Origin: Vagococcus bubulae
GTDB taxonomy: Bacteria; Bacillota; Bacilli; Lactobacillales; Vagococcaceae
Length of the DNA: 64,000 bases
Assembly: GCF_003950315.1 (NCBI RefSeq)
Contig: NZ_NGJT01000003.1
Coordinates: 1 to 64,000 of the forward strand
Direction of reading: 5' to 3'
Below are positions 56,052 through 64,000 of the stretch, in pieces (the first letter of the stretch is position 1; each line of letters opens with the position of its first letter). The position numbers and the translations under genes were made by a program. Below the pieces are notes generated by a model. That model saw only the letters and a list, made by a program, of their open reading frames with translations, was not told the DNA's origin and ran no database searches.

Positions 56052-56583
56052 CTATACCTCCAACTATCGTTTCCACAATGCCTATTAACTCCATTGTTAC
56101 CTTCCTAAACCCATGATTAAATTCAGGAAATTGATGAGTCATTAAACAAAGCAAACCATAGACTTTTTGTAATTTTACTAGTAGTGGCCCTTCTAAATCA
56201 GTCACATATGGATAGATATCTACAAATATTGGAAAATTATCATCATTAAGTTCTTTTGGTTGTTCCAGGGTGTCTCTCATAAGTGATTCCAATAAAAGAA
56301 TTCGCTTAGAGACGCGATGTTTAATCGTTTCACTTAAAAAATAGGCTTCCAATATTTCTGATGACACCATCTCTGTATATCCCATCCATTCAGTTGACTG
56401 CATTTCCTTTTGTATTGTCTTTTCTTGTGTTTTCTTATATTTACATGTTGTTACTTCAATTTTTCTATCTAATAAAAATTGTCTTGCTTCTGGTGTTAGT
56501 TTTTGATTTTTCTCCAACACAAACTGATTAAATGCTTTTTTTTTATACATCATTCTTAATTCTTTTTCTGTAAAAAAATACAT
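56023..56583 (-). CDS. EutT-like helical protein of the microcompartment operon, no metal motif
   Basis: 186 residues. The first 45 residues (FTEKELRMMYKKKAF..., LTPEARQFLLDRKIEV) resemble the start of EutT/PduO-type cobalamin adenosyltransferases, and the C-terminal helices (LLVKLQKVYGLLCLMTHQF) recall their bundle. The HX11CCXXC motif of EutT is absent; only isolated Cys at about 47 and 149. Glycyl radical enzymes need no B12, so a non-B12 role is likely. It starts directly after the alcohol dehydrogenase stop. Confidence 0.7.
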   Translation of the reverse strand: MYFFTEKELRMMYKKKAFNQFVLEKNQKLTPEARQFLLDRKIEVTTCKYKKTQEKTIQKEMQSTEWMGYTEMVSSEILEAYFLSETIKHRVSKRILLLESLMRDTLEQPKELNDDNFPIFVDIYPYVTDLEGPLLVKLQKVYGLLCLMTHQFPEFNHGFRKVTMELIGIVETIVGGIDDKRDDVTL

Positions 56584-57726
56584 TTAATACCCACCTCTCA
56601 ACAACTTACGATAAATCATTTCTAAGTCTGCTTGCTGAGGTTTTCGAGGATTGGTCAACGTACATTTATCTTGCATTGCTTTTTCAGCCATTTCTGGTAT
56701 GGCTTCAAGAAAATCTTGTTGGTTTATTCCAAATTCCTCAATCGATTGAGGTAACTCTAATTGCTTCATCAAACGTTTTAATTTAGAAATAAAGGCATAA
56801 ACGGTTGATTTAGCTGTACCTGATTGGATACCCAAGACACCTGCAATACGGCAATATTTTTCTAAATTATCTGTTTCTCTATCATTTTCTAATTCTGCAT
56901 TATAAGAGATAACATGAGGTAGTAACATCGCATTGACTCTTCCATGAGGTAAATGGAAACGTCCACCTAGCGCATGTGATAAACTATGACAAATTCCTAA
57001 CGATGCCTCATTAAAAGCGATGCCAGCTAAACAAGACGCATTATGAATACTCTCTCTAATAGCTAAGTTGTCGCCATCATTATAAGCTGTTACTAAATTA
57101 TTCCAAATAATGGTGATGGCTTTTTCACTATTAGCATCTGTAAAATCATTGGCTTTTGTTGAAACTAATGCCTCAATACAATGTGTGAAAACATCTATCC
57201 CTGTGTCTGCCGTAATATGTTTAGGCACAGTTAAAACCAATTGTGGATCTAATATGGCAATATCTGGAATCATTTTCTTATCAACTAGTGCGTATTTACT
57301 ATCAGATGTTGGATCTGAAATAACTGAAAATGATGTTACTTCACTACCTGTCCCGCTAGTTGTTGGAATGCAAATAAGAGAGATAGCCATATCTTGATGG
57401 ACAATTTGATAAATATAGCGAATAGCTTTTGCCGCATCTATTGCTGATCCACCACCAAGAGCGATAATACCATCTGGTTCAACTGATAAAGCAGAGACAA
57501 GACCTTTCGTTACAATCTCAATGGTTGGATCAGGTGTAATATCAGAAAAAATAGTGCATTCAATTCCACTCTCAGCTAATCGTTGTACTAAGCCATCAGA
57601 TTTCCCACTTTGAACCATGTAAGGGTCACAGACTAGTAACACTTTTTTTAACGTTAACTGGTTTAATTCTCTTAAAGAATCTTTTCCAGAAACTATTTTA
57701 GTCGCCATTTGAAATTCATTTAACAA
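56584..57726 (-). CDS. Iron-containing alcohol dehydrogenase (EutG/CutO type)
   Basis: 380 residues. The NAD motif GGGSAIDAAKAI and the iron ligands Asp/His in VDIFTHCIEALVS region (DTGIDVFTHCIEAL), HSLSHALGG and LPHGRVNAMLLPHV are complete. It reduces acetaldehyde to ethanol and regenerates NAD inside the shell for the aldehyde dehydrogenase. The start is TTG at 57726 with GGAGG 7 nt upstream. Confidence 0.92.
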   Translation of the reverse strand: MLNEFQMATKIVSGKDSLRELNQLTLKKVLLVCDPYMVQSGKSDGLVQRLAESGIECTIFSDITPDPTIEIVTKGLVSALSVEPDGIIALGGGSAIDAAKAIRYIYQIVHQDMAISLICIPTTSGTGSEVTSFSVISDPTSDSKYALVDKKMIPDIAILDPQLVLTVPKHITADTGIDVFTHCIEALVSTKANDFTDANSEKAITIIWNNLVTAYNDGDNLAIRESIHNASCLAGIAFNEASLGICHSLSHALGGRFHLPHGRVNAMLLPHVISYNAELENDRETDNLEKYCRIAGVLGIQSGTAKSTVYAFISKLKRLMKQLELPQSIEEFGINQQDFLEAIPEMAEKAMQDKCTLTNPRKPQQADLEMIYRKLLRGGY

Positions 57727-57755
57727 AATAACACCTCCCCTCTAACATCATTCTT

Positions 57756-58193
57756 TTAAAACGTTAAAGTATTTATTAGATACTCTAAATCTGACTCTTT
57801 CTCTAAGTCTACTTGGTTCCAATTTTTAGATAACCCAATCTTATCAATAACGTTAACTGCTTGTTTTTGCTCTTTTTCTGTATAAACTTCTCCGCGATTT
57901 GTTATGATTCCTAAAACTGGTACACGAAAAACTTTTGAAAAATTTGGTGGATAACTCACTTTAGAACATTGAATAGGAACTAAAAACAACGCACAACAAG
58001 CTGTTTGCTGTAAGGCAATAATATGTTTATGCATCCAAGGACTTTCTAAATAAGTATCAGGAACAATCATTGTTTTTTCTGTGTATAACACATTCGCTAC
58101 TTTTTTTATTCCTGTTTGAGACTGCTCAATATATTGAGCAATCTCCCTTTTTCCACTTTGTTTAGGTCCAATAATCAACACACGCTTTTTCAT
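57756..58193 (-). CDS. eutP: EutP/PduV family protein with degenerate P-loop
   Basis: 145 residues, typical size. The P-loop reads GPKQSGKRE: Arg16 replaces the Ser/Thr that holds Mg. The expected DTPGEY is VPDTYLESPWM and the guanine NKxD region is ITNRGEV. Family members are small Ras-like proteins linked to shell positioning (PduV binds the shell). This member is probably a non-hydrolysing scaffold. It overlaps the EutS-type gene by 4 bp. Confidence 0.85.
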   Translation of the reverse strand: MKKRVLIIGPKQSGKREIAQYIEQSQTGIKKVANVLYTEKTMIVPDTYLESPWMHKHIIALQQTACCALFLVPIQCSKVSYPPNFSKVFRVPVLGIITNRGEVYTEKEQKQAVNVIDKIGLSKNWNQVDLEKESDLEYLINTLTF

Positions 58194-58531
58194 GTGCGTG
58201 TCACCTTAACCACCTCATAATTCAACGTCTGCTTTAGCACATTGACAACTGTTTGAAGCGATTCTTCCACACTTTGAACATCTCCTGAAATCAATACAGA
58301 CCCTGTAAACCGGTCGAGAAATCCAACTTGTACATCAGCACTTTTTCCTGCAATGTCTGCGGCAATAATAGCTGTTTCAAAGGGAGAAATGGTTAAAATC
58401 CCGATTGCACCTTCATTTTCAATGCCTAAAGAGTCATAAATTTCTTCAATAGGAGACGCAATAACATGAGCTAATGTCACTTGCTTTCCTGGAACTGACT
58501 CCTCTATCACTCGTTTAACAGTATCATCCAA
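58190..58531 (-). CDS. eutS: Circularly permuted BMC-H shell protein (EutS/PduU/CutR type)
   Basis: 113-117 residues. IEESVPGKQVTLAHVIASPIEEIYDSLGI and GAIGILTISPFETAIIAADIAGK match EutS/PduU, whose N-terminal strands form a beta-barrel closing the pore. The GTG at 58543 overlaps its own ribosome site (AAGGAG ends on it), so the TTG at 58531 (11 nt spacing) is the likelier start. Confidence 0.92.
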   Translation of the reverse strand: MDDTVKRVIEESVPGKQVTLAHVIASPIEEIYDSLGIENEGAIGILTISPFETAIIAADIAGKSADVQVGFLDRFTGSVLISGDVQSVEESLQTVVNVLKQTLNYEVVKVTRT

Positions 58532-58558
58532 CAGTTTAACCACTCCTTTTTGACTATT

Positions 58559-59509
58559 TTAATGTCGCACCACTTTTACAAAGAAGTCATATTCTTTAAT
58601 CCAACTTTCAATTTGATCTAATTCGTCATCGGATAATGACGGATCGCCATCGACTGGATATTCCATACCTAATTGACCGTATTTGTTCACACCCAATTTA
58701 TGATAAGGTAATAAATCAATCCCTTTAAAGTTAGGGTAATCTTTGTATGGTAATAAAAAGTTAATAATTTGCTCTATTTCTGGTTTACTATCATTAATCA
58801 TTTTTAACATTGGCATTCTGATATGAACATCATGCCCATCTTCTAATAATTGCGTTAGATTTTCTAAAATTCGTTCATTACTAATACCTGTTAGTTTATT
58901 ATGTTTCACTGGATCCATATGTTTTAAATCATATAAAAACAAATCAACATATTCAGCAATTGCCATCAATCGATCCATTCGTGAGTGACCACATGTTTCA
59001 ATAGCTGTGTTAATACCATCTGCTTTACACGCTTGCAATAAAGCAAGAGCTGCTTCAGGTTGAGCTGTACATTCTCCACCGCTTAATGTCACCCCACCAC
59101 CAGATTGTTCATAAAATTCATCATCTTCATGAATGATTTCCATCACTTCTGAAATGGAACGAATTTCTCCTGTAATGTTTAAGGCTGACATCGGACAAAC
59201 TGCCACACATTCTTGACATCCTGTACAAGCAATATCACGATTCACTTGATGATTACCTTTTTCGTCAATGTAATGAATTCCAACTGGGCAAGCATCCACA
59301 CAAGCATGGCAATCACTGCAAATACTTTCTTTATACATGACTTGAAATTTTCGTTCTAACCCCTCTGGATTAGCACACCATTGGCATCTTAAGGGACAGC
59401 CTTTAAAAAATACAATCGTCCGGATGCCAGGTCCATCATAAAGACTATATTTTTGGATATTAAAAACCATCACCTGTCTTTCGACTGAATCTATCAATTG
59501 ATTCACCAC
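58559..59509 (-). CDS. cutD: Choline trimethylamine-lyase activating enzyme (radical SAM)
   Basis: Up to 316 residues. Radical-SAM CX3CX2C is FFKGCPLRCQWCANPEG. Two ferredoxin-like clusters follow: CSDCHACVDACPVG and CTGCQECVAVCPMSA. GGGVTLSGGECTAQP binds SAM. It takes an electron and makes the glycyl radical on Gly821 of the adjacent lyase. Start uncertain: GTG 59509 and TTG 59497 have weak ribosome sites; ATG 59470 would drop 13 residues but keeps the FNIQKYSLYDGPG start. Confidence 0.94.
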   Translation of the reverse strand: MVNQLIDSVERQVMVFNIQKYSLYDGPGIRTIVFFKGCPLRCQWCANPEGLERKFQVMYKESICSDCHACVDACPVGIHYIDEKGNHQVNRDIACTGCQECVAVCPMSALNITGEIRSISEVMEIIHEDDEFYEQSGGGVTLSGGECTAQPEAALALLQACKADGINTAIETCGHSRMDRLMAIAEYVDLFLYDLKHMDPVKHNKLTGISNERILENLTQLLEDGHDVHIRMPMLKMINDSKPEIEQIINFLLPYKDYPNFKGIDLLPYHKLGVNKYGQLGMEYPVDGDPSLSDDELDQIESWIKEYDFFVKVVRH

Positions 59510-59524
59510 TTTTCTAACTTATTG

Positions 59525-62065
59525 CTAAAATTTTGTTATCATTGTACGGCTGATAATCTCATCTTGAACGTCTTGACATAATTCAACGAAGAATGCACTA
59601 TATCCTGCCACACGGACAATCAAATCACGGTATTGTTCTGGATGTCTTTGTGCATCTAGAAGGGTTTCATTATCAAGGTAGTTAAATTGCATTTCGCCAT
59701 TTCCTAACACACTGGCTGTTTTAAGTAATGTAATTAAACTATTTTCGCCTTCTTCTGTATCTAACATACCTGACATAATTTTAAAGTTGTGAACCATTCC
59801 CATATTCATTGTGTCATTGGCCATTTTAGAAACAGATTTAATAATCGCTGTAGGTCCCTTGAAGTCTGCTCCTTGTGTTGGGCTGATACCATCTGATAAT
59901 GGAATCCATGCTTTACGACCATTGGCAGATGCTCCTGTCAACTGACCTAAAGGTGTGTTGTTTGAAATAGATAACGTTCCGTGACATAATTCTGAGAATA
60001 ATGTTTTGTGTTTACGATGTTCTTTTTCTGTAAAGTGAATAAGATCTGCTGCAATTAAATCTGCATAGTCATCATCATTTCCATATTTTGGTGCATTTAA
60101 ACAATCTGTTCTGACTTGTTCATAGCCAACAAAGTCTGCTTTTAATGCTGTATTTAGTTCTTCAAGGGTGTATTTTTTCTCTTCAAAAACTAATTTTTTA
60201 ATAGCTGCCATTGAATCTGTATACGTTGCCAATCCTGACCAAACCACACCAGGACCAAAGTTATACATCGCTCCACCACTTGATACATCTTTTCCATTTT
60301 CCATACAACCTTCATACATGATTGACATTAATGGTTTTGGTGCTAAATCTCGGTGAACACGTTGAGTGATAACCGTTGCGATGGATGATAATTCCGTTAC
60401 ATATTTGATTTGCTCTTTAACAGCTTCTTCAAATTGTTCATATGTTTTATATTGTGATATATCGCCTAAATCTGGACAAACTTGTTTACCATACCATAAA
60501 GGAACGCCTCTATTTAGTACTAATTCAATACAAATTGGCCATTGTGTATAAGCTGTAGAAGTCCATTGATAAAGTCTTCCTGATTTTTGTGGTTCGACAC
60601 AACCCATCAAACAGTAATCACGTGCATCTTCAATCGACACACCTTTAGCTAACATCATCTTGATATGTGTGTCATCAAAATGACAAGCAGGGAACCCAAT
60701 TCCAGCACGAACAACATCCACAATTTTTTTCAAGTATTCTCGAGGTGAGCGATTATGAATACGACAAGCTAATGATGGTTGGTACACTTTTACATGTCTC
60801 ACAGCATCCATTAATAAATAAGTTAAATCGTTTGTTGCGTCATACCCTTCACGAGTCACTCCACCCACACACATATTGACAAATGGTTGATAACCAGCAA
60901 AGAATTTAGAACCACCTTCACTTGTTATCCACATCATTTCTGACATTTTAATTAACATACAACCCGCTAATTCGAATGCTTCATATTCACTCATTCGACC
61001 TGTTTCGATATCATTTTTAAAGAATGGGTACATGTATTGATCCACTCGACCAATTGACATACCTGTTTGATTTTCTTCAACAACAAGTAGAGATTCAATG
61101 GTCCAAACGGCTTGAATTGCTTCCCAGAATGTTTCAGGTTTATGAGCTGGTACTTTTGCATTTATTTCTGAAATTTTTTGTAATTCTTTTTTACGTTGTG
61201 GATTCGTTTCTTTTGCTGCAAGTTGTGCTGCGTATTCTGACATGCGGCGAGCATAAATCATTACGCCTTCAGCTGTTTCAATGATTGATTTATAGAAATA
61301 AATTTTTTCGATATCTCCAGGGTTGTCATAACTTAATTTATCTAATTGTTCTTGTGCTTCTTTTTGAACATCAAGCATCCCTTTTTTCATTAAGATGACA
61401 TCATAACCAGGATTAGAATCTCCCCCACCGTTTACTGCGTGATAAGAACAATCTGATACAAATGATTCACCAGAGATTTCCCAAACACCAGCTTCTCTAA
61501 ACTGATCTTCACAATATTCATCAATTGATTTGCCTTTCCAAAATGGGAATAACTCTTCTTTCATGATGCGTTTGTCTTCATCAGAAATATAAAATGGATC
61601 CTGTGGTCTACTAGAAATAGTATCAATTTCTTCTTCCATCCAACGCCATGCGATATCTGGTGAAAAAGATCCAGCTCTTGGTGCGCCATTTGGTGCTCCC
61701 ACAATTAATTCATTGTCTTGAATCACTAATGGTGCTGTCTCACAACTTTTCTTAAATGATTTTGAACGCAAAATATTTTTAGGCATTCCAGGATTTTCTC
61801 TAGCTATTTCGGTCATTACGCGCGCTTTATGAGTTGTGATAGTCGGTTTTTGTTTTAAATAATTTTCTTTCAACGCTTCTAACCTAGGTGTAATACCATT
61901 GGGAATATCTGTGTGATTACCGCTTACAAAAGTTAAATCAACTGAATCTGTTTTTGTAATATCATCTGATACAGAAGCAAACATCTTCATCAAGGCTTGC
62001 TGTTCTTCTGTACTTAATTCTTTTGTTGCTTCAGCCAATTTAGCTGAAAATTCTTTAATATCCAT
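59525..62065 (-). CDS. cutC: Choline trimethylamine-lyase (glycyl radical enzyme)
   Basis: 846 residues, the length of Desulfovibrio CutC. The thiyl Cys489 and Glu491 lie in [13 protein letters not shown], the radical Gly821 in [12 protein letters not shown]. The choline pocket residues Tyr208, Asp216, Phe395, Thr502 and Tyr506 are all at the same numbers as in the solved enzyme, which separates it from propanediol and glycerol dehydratases. It cleaves choline to trimethylamine and acetaldehyde without oxygen. The first 40 residues form helices that may be an encapsulation tag. Followed by its activase 15 bp later. Confidence 0.97.
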   Translation of the reverse strand: MDIKEFSAKLAEATKELSTEEQQALMKMFASVSDDITKTDSVDLTFVSGNHTDIPNGITPRLEALKENYLKQKPTITTHKARVMTEIARENPGMPKNILRSKSFKKSCETAPLVIQDNELIVGAPNGAPRAGSFSPDIAWRWMEEEIDTISSRPQDPFYISDEDKRIMKEELFPFWKGKSIDEYCEDQFREAGVWEISGESFVSDCSYHAVNGGGDSNPGYDVILMKKGMLDVQKEAQEQLDKLSYDNPGDIEKIYFYKSIIETAEGVMIYARRMSEYAAQLAAKETNPQRKKELQKISEINAKVPAHKPETFWEAIQAVWTIESLLVVEENQTGMSIGRVDQYMYPFFKNDIETGRMSEYEAFELAGCMLIKMSEMMWITSEGGSKFFAGYQPFVNMCVGGVTREGYDATNDLTYLLMDAVRHVKVYQPSLACRIHNRSPREYLKKIVDVVRAGIGFPACHFDDTHIKMMLAKGVSIEDARDYCLMGCVEPQKSGRLYQWTSTAYTQWPICIELVLNRGVPLWYGKQVCPDLGDISQYKTYEQFEEAVKEQIKYVTELSSIATVITQRVHRDLAPKPLMSIMYEGCMENGKDVSSGGAMYNFGPGVVWSGLATYTDSMAAIKKLVFEEKKYTLEELNTALKADFVGYEQVRTDCLNAPKYGNDDDYADLIAADLIHFTEKEHRKHKTLFSELCHGTLSISNNTPLGQLTGASANGRKAWIPLSDGISPTQGADFKGPTAIIKSVSKMANDTMNMGMVHNFKIMSGMLDTEEGENSLITLLKTASVLGNGEMQFNYLDNETLLDAQRHPEQYRDLIVRVAGYSAFFVELCQDVQDEIISRTMITKF

Positions 62066-62091
62066 CTTAATTCCTCACTTTACATAATGTT

Positions 62092-63513
62092 TTAAGCTAA
62101 AATTTTTCGTAAAATCTCTTCTAACATTTTTTCATGTGATTCTTCCTCAACTCTGCTAGTATATTCAACACACTTTATTGAGTGACTAATTTCTCTCATA
62201 TACGTTAAATCTGATGCTGTGATATTTTTAGCACTAATACCTTTACCAGTTGTTAAACCACCTAATAAACAAGAAATTGATAACGTTGAATCAATTCCCA
62301 TACTAGCTAAGGACGACGGTGAATTAACGATCATTCGTCCGACAGGTTTCTTTAAGGCAAATTGGTTTAATACTTCTATATTGTTTGAATGGATTGCTAT
62401 CGTATGACCGTTATTTTTTTCCTTTAATAACCGAATCGATTTTTCACAGGCATGCATCCAATCAGGTTCTAAATAAAAAGCAATCACTGGGCATTTCATT
62501 TCATTAACAAAAGGATCTAGTTCATGCACATAATTTTTTTCCGATACTAGAATGTTGGTACTTTCTTCAACAGAAAAATGAGCCATTTTAGCTAATTCTC
62601 TAGCATTTTTACCAACACATATAGGATTAATGCCATTATTTTTAGGCTGTAACAGATTAAGCAACTGATGTTCTTCTTCTTCAGATAGAAAATGAGCCCC
62701 TTTTTGTTGAAAGTGTTTTTTCACTTCACTTGCGATGCTTTGTTCAACAATTAAATATTGTTCTGAACCTGGTAACATCCCATTATCTAGCGAACGACTG
62801 TCTATCACTGACTGTACGGCATTTGAAATATTAGCTGTGTGTTCAATAAAAACTGGTGTTCCACCTGTTCCTCCATAAATCATCGGCTTTTGAGTGTTAG
62901 TTGTGTTGGTTATTTTTCCAGCCGAAATAATCATAGAAGTGTTTTTATGTGTCACTATTTCTAATATGCCACTTTCAGAAGTACTCTCAAGACATGTGAT
63001 ACAGCCCACTGGCAAACCATATTTTTCACAAATATTTTTAACACTATTTACAATATGAATGGTTGTACAATAGGCTTGATTATCTGGAATAATAATGATA
63101 CTATTTCCTGATTTAATACCAATAATAAGACTATATAACGTGTTTAGGACGACATTATTTTCAGAAGGGAAGGCTACTACCACTCCTAAAGGCACACCTA
63201 CTTTTAAAATATTCCCCGCAGAATCTTTTAAAAGCTCTCCAATACACTGTTGGTTGGGTAACTCTTTTTTTAATTGAGATAAAAAAGTATTTAATAACCA
63301 TTCCTTGTCTTTTTTACACCCACGTTTTGTTTCATTGACTTCCATGTCTACAAAGTGTGCTAACTCAATTGTTATATCATCTATTAATTGATTAATGATT
63401 TTATCTAAGTAACTTTGCTTATAATCTTTAACTAAAAATTGAGCATTCCTTGCATTTTCTACAAGAATTCTTGCCTCTTGGATTGATAACAGATCTTTAT
63501 CTGCTCTACTCAT
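62092..63513 (-). CDS. cutB: Aldehyde dehydrogenase-fold protein lacking the catalytic Cys
   Basis: 473 residues, a paralogue of the CutF protein along its length (LLSIQEARILVENARNA, GGTGGTPVFIEHTA, IHSNNIEVLNQFALKKPVGR). The motif aligned to CutF DNGTICASEQ reads DNGMLPGSEQ, so Pro248 replaces the nucleophile Cys. It cannot be an ordinary acylating dehydrogenase. A C-terminal helix (HEKMLEEILRKILA) looks like an encapsulation peptide. Perhaps a structural or cargo-organising subunit. The symbol is by position next to cutC and is tentative. Confidence 0.85.
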   Translation of the reverse strand: MSRADKDLLSIQEARILVENARNAQFLVKDYKQSYLDKIINQLIDDITIELAHFVDMEVNETKRGCKKDKEWLLNTFLSQLKKELPNQQCIGELLKDSAGNILKVGVPLGVVVAFPSENNVVLNTLYSLIIGIKSGNSIIIIPDNQAYCTTIHIVNSVKNICEKYGLPVGCITCLESTSESGILEIVTHKNTSMIISAGKITNTTNTQKPMIYGGTGGTPVFIEHTANISNAVQSVIDSRSLDNGMLPGSEQYLIVEQSIASEVKKHFQQKGAHFLSEEEEHQLLNLLQPKNNGINPICVGKNARELAKMAHFSVEESTNILVSEKNYVHELDPFVNEMKCPVIAFYLEPDWMHACEKSIRLLKEKNNGHTIAIHSNNIEVLNQFALKKPVGRMIVNSPSSLASMGIDSTLSISCLLGGLTTGKGISAKNITASDLTYMREISHSIKCVEYTSRVEEESHEKMLEEILRKILA

Positions 63514-63837
63514 CTAAACAGCAGCTCCCTCCTCTTGAAGCGGTTCATCAAGTAATTGATAATACTGAATGATTTTATTTAAATCCATATGTGGTCCAGC
63601 AATCACTACCGAGCTATAAACTTCCGCTCCTAGTTTTTCAACTGCTGATGTTCCAGCTTCAACTGCTGCTTTACACGCAGCAACGTCACCTTTTACAATG
63701 ACTGAAATATACCCTGATGCAACATTTTCATAGCCGACTAACTCAACATCTGCCGCTTTACACATGGCATCACATGCTTCTAATACAAATACCAAACCAA
63801 ATGTTTCGATTGCGCCAATTGCTTCAAAACTTTGCAT
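63514..63837 (-). CDS. Microcompartment shell protein, BMC-H
   Basis: About 107 residues. FEAIGAIETFGLVFVLEACDAM and SGYISVIVKGDVAACKAAVEAG form one BMC domain with a short C-terminal tail (YYQLLDEPLQEEG). ATG at 63837 is 8 nt after AGGAGG; the frame continues to 63900 through the previous gene's end. The stop is one base before the CutB-like start, indicating coupling. Confidence 0.93.
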   Translation of the reverse strand: MQSFEAIGAIETFGLVFVLEACDAMCKAADVELVGYENVASGYISVIVKGDVAACKAAVEAGTSAVEKLGAEVYSSVVIAGPHMDLNKIIQYYQLLDEPLQEEGAAV

Positions 63838-63853
63838 ATGCATCCCCTCCTCT

Positions 63854-64000
63854 TTATCCATCAATACTGTGAACCGATACAATTTTTCCGATTGCTTCAA
63901 TAGGTCTTGGCATGACGTTATGTGCTGTCAGTGTCCCAATTTCTTTCGCCGCTCTTGCCCCAGCTTCTACTGCACTCTCAACAGCCGCCACATCACCTTT
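63854..64000 (-). CDS. Microcompartment shell protein, BMC-H (C-terminal part; continues past right edge)
   Basis: The last 48 residues read KGDVAAVESAVEAGARAAKE, then IGTLTAHNVMPRPIEAIGKI and a short end, stopping at TAA 63856-63854. This is the second half of a BMC-H domain. The 5' part and the start of the operon lie outside the window. Confidence 0.88.
   Translation of the reverse strand, partial: KGDVAAVESAVEAGARAAKEIGTLTAHNVMPRPIEAIGKIVSVHSIDG

Overview
The window is AT-rich, low-GC Gram-positive DNA. It has sortase (LPXTG) anchoring, strong AGGAGG ribosome sites, an IreB homologue, T-box leaders and AsnA/Pta/ScrR-type genes. Gene content and synteny point to Lactobacillales, most likely Enterococcaceae (Enterococcus or Vagococcus-like). 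The genus is an inference; there is no rRNA in the window to settle it.

Layout. 1-3.1 kb: 5' part of a large secreted repeat protein (minus strand, runs off the left edge), plus a small membrane protein. 3.3-11.9 kb: housekeeping block with ndh, a small membrane protein, uvrC, the zapA-cvpA-mutS2-trxA cluster and the divergent rnhC. 12-14.2 kb: a cell-wall-anchored amidase. 14.2-18.6 kb: a 48-residue membrane protein plus GNAT pair, ireB-ruvX-DUF1292, and pepA-thioredoxin-like-usp-ytpR. 18.8-24.4 kb: PepSY protein, acetoin/diacetyl reductase, Rrf2 regulator with YhgE, UPF0173 hydrolase. 24.7-28.8 kb: phosphate/phosphonate-type ABC importer (PhnD-PhnC-PhnE-PhnE) ending in a tyrosine phosphatase. 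29-33.5 kb: MetN-MetI-MetQ importer plus an M20 hydrolase behind two tandem T-box riboswitches. 33.5-40 kb: ilvE, a 155-bp inverted repeat, two MFS transporters around an XRE-cupin regulator, truA and two poorly understood head-to-head ORFs. 39.7-44.6 kb: sucrose locus (permease, invertase, fructokinase, LacI repressor) with a clear promoter, two operators and two cre-like sites. 44.6-49.5 kb: a frameshifted small gene, asnA, a LURP-one-like protein, a HAD phosphatase, ung and pta. 49.5-64 kb: NADH oxidase and a glycyl-radical bacterial microcompartment operon that runs off the right edge.

The microcompartment is for choline. The glycyl radical enzyme has every active-site residue of characterised choline trimethylamine-lyase at the same number (Y208, D216, F395, C489, E491, T502, Y506, G821). 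CutC splits choline to trimethylamine and acetaldehyde. CutF oxidises acetaldehyde to acetyl-CoA and the iron alcohol dehydrogenase reduces it to ethanol, recycling NAD. PduL makes acetyl phosphate. Shell genes in view are four BMC-H type (one partial, one with a nucleic-acid-binding-like tail), an EutS-type permuted BMC-H, a GrpU-like Fe-S shell protein and a BMC-P vertex protein.

Most notable: several microcompartment proteins look like repurposed or dead versions of their families. A second aldehyde dehydrogenase has Pro for its catalytic Cys, an EutP/PduV protein has a broken P-loop, and an EutT-like protein lacks the metal motif. Outside that locus the best signals are the tandem Met T-boxes, a perfect hairpin between the Shine-Dalgarno and start codon of the surface protein, and a large inverted repeat near 34.6 kb.
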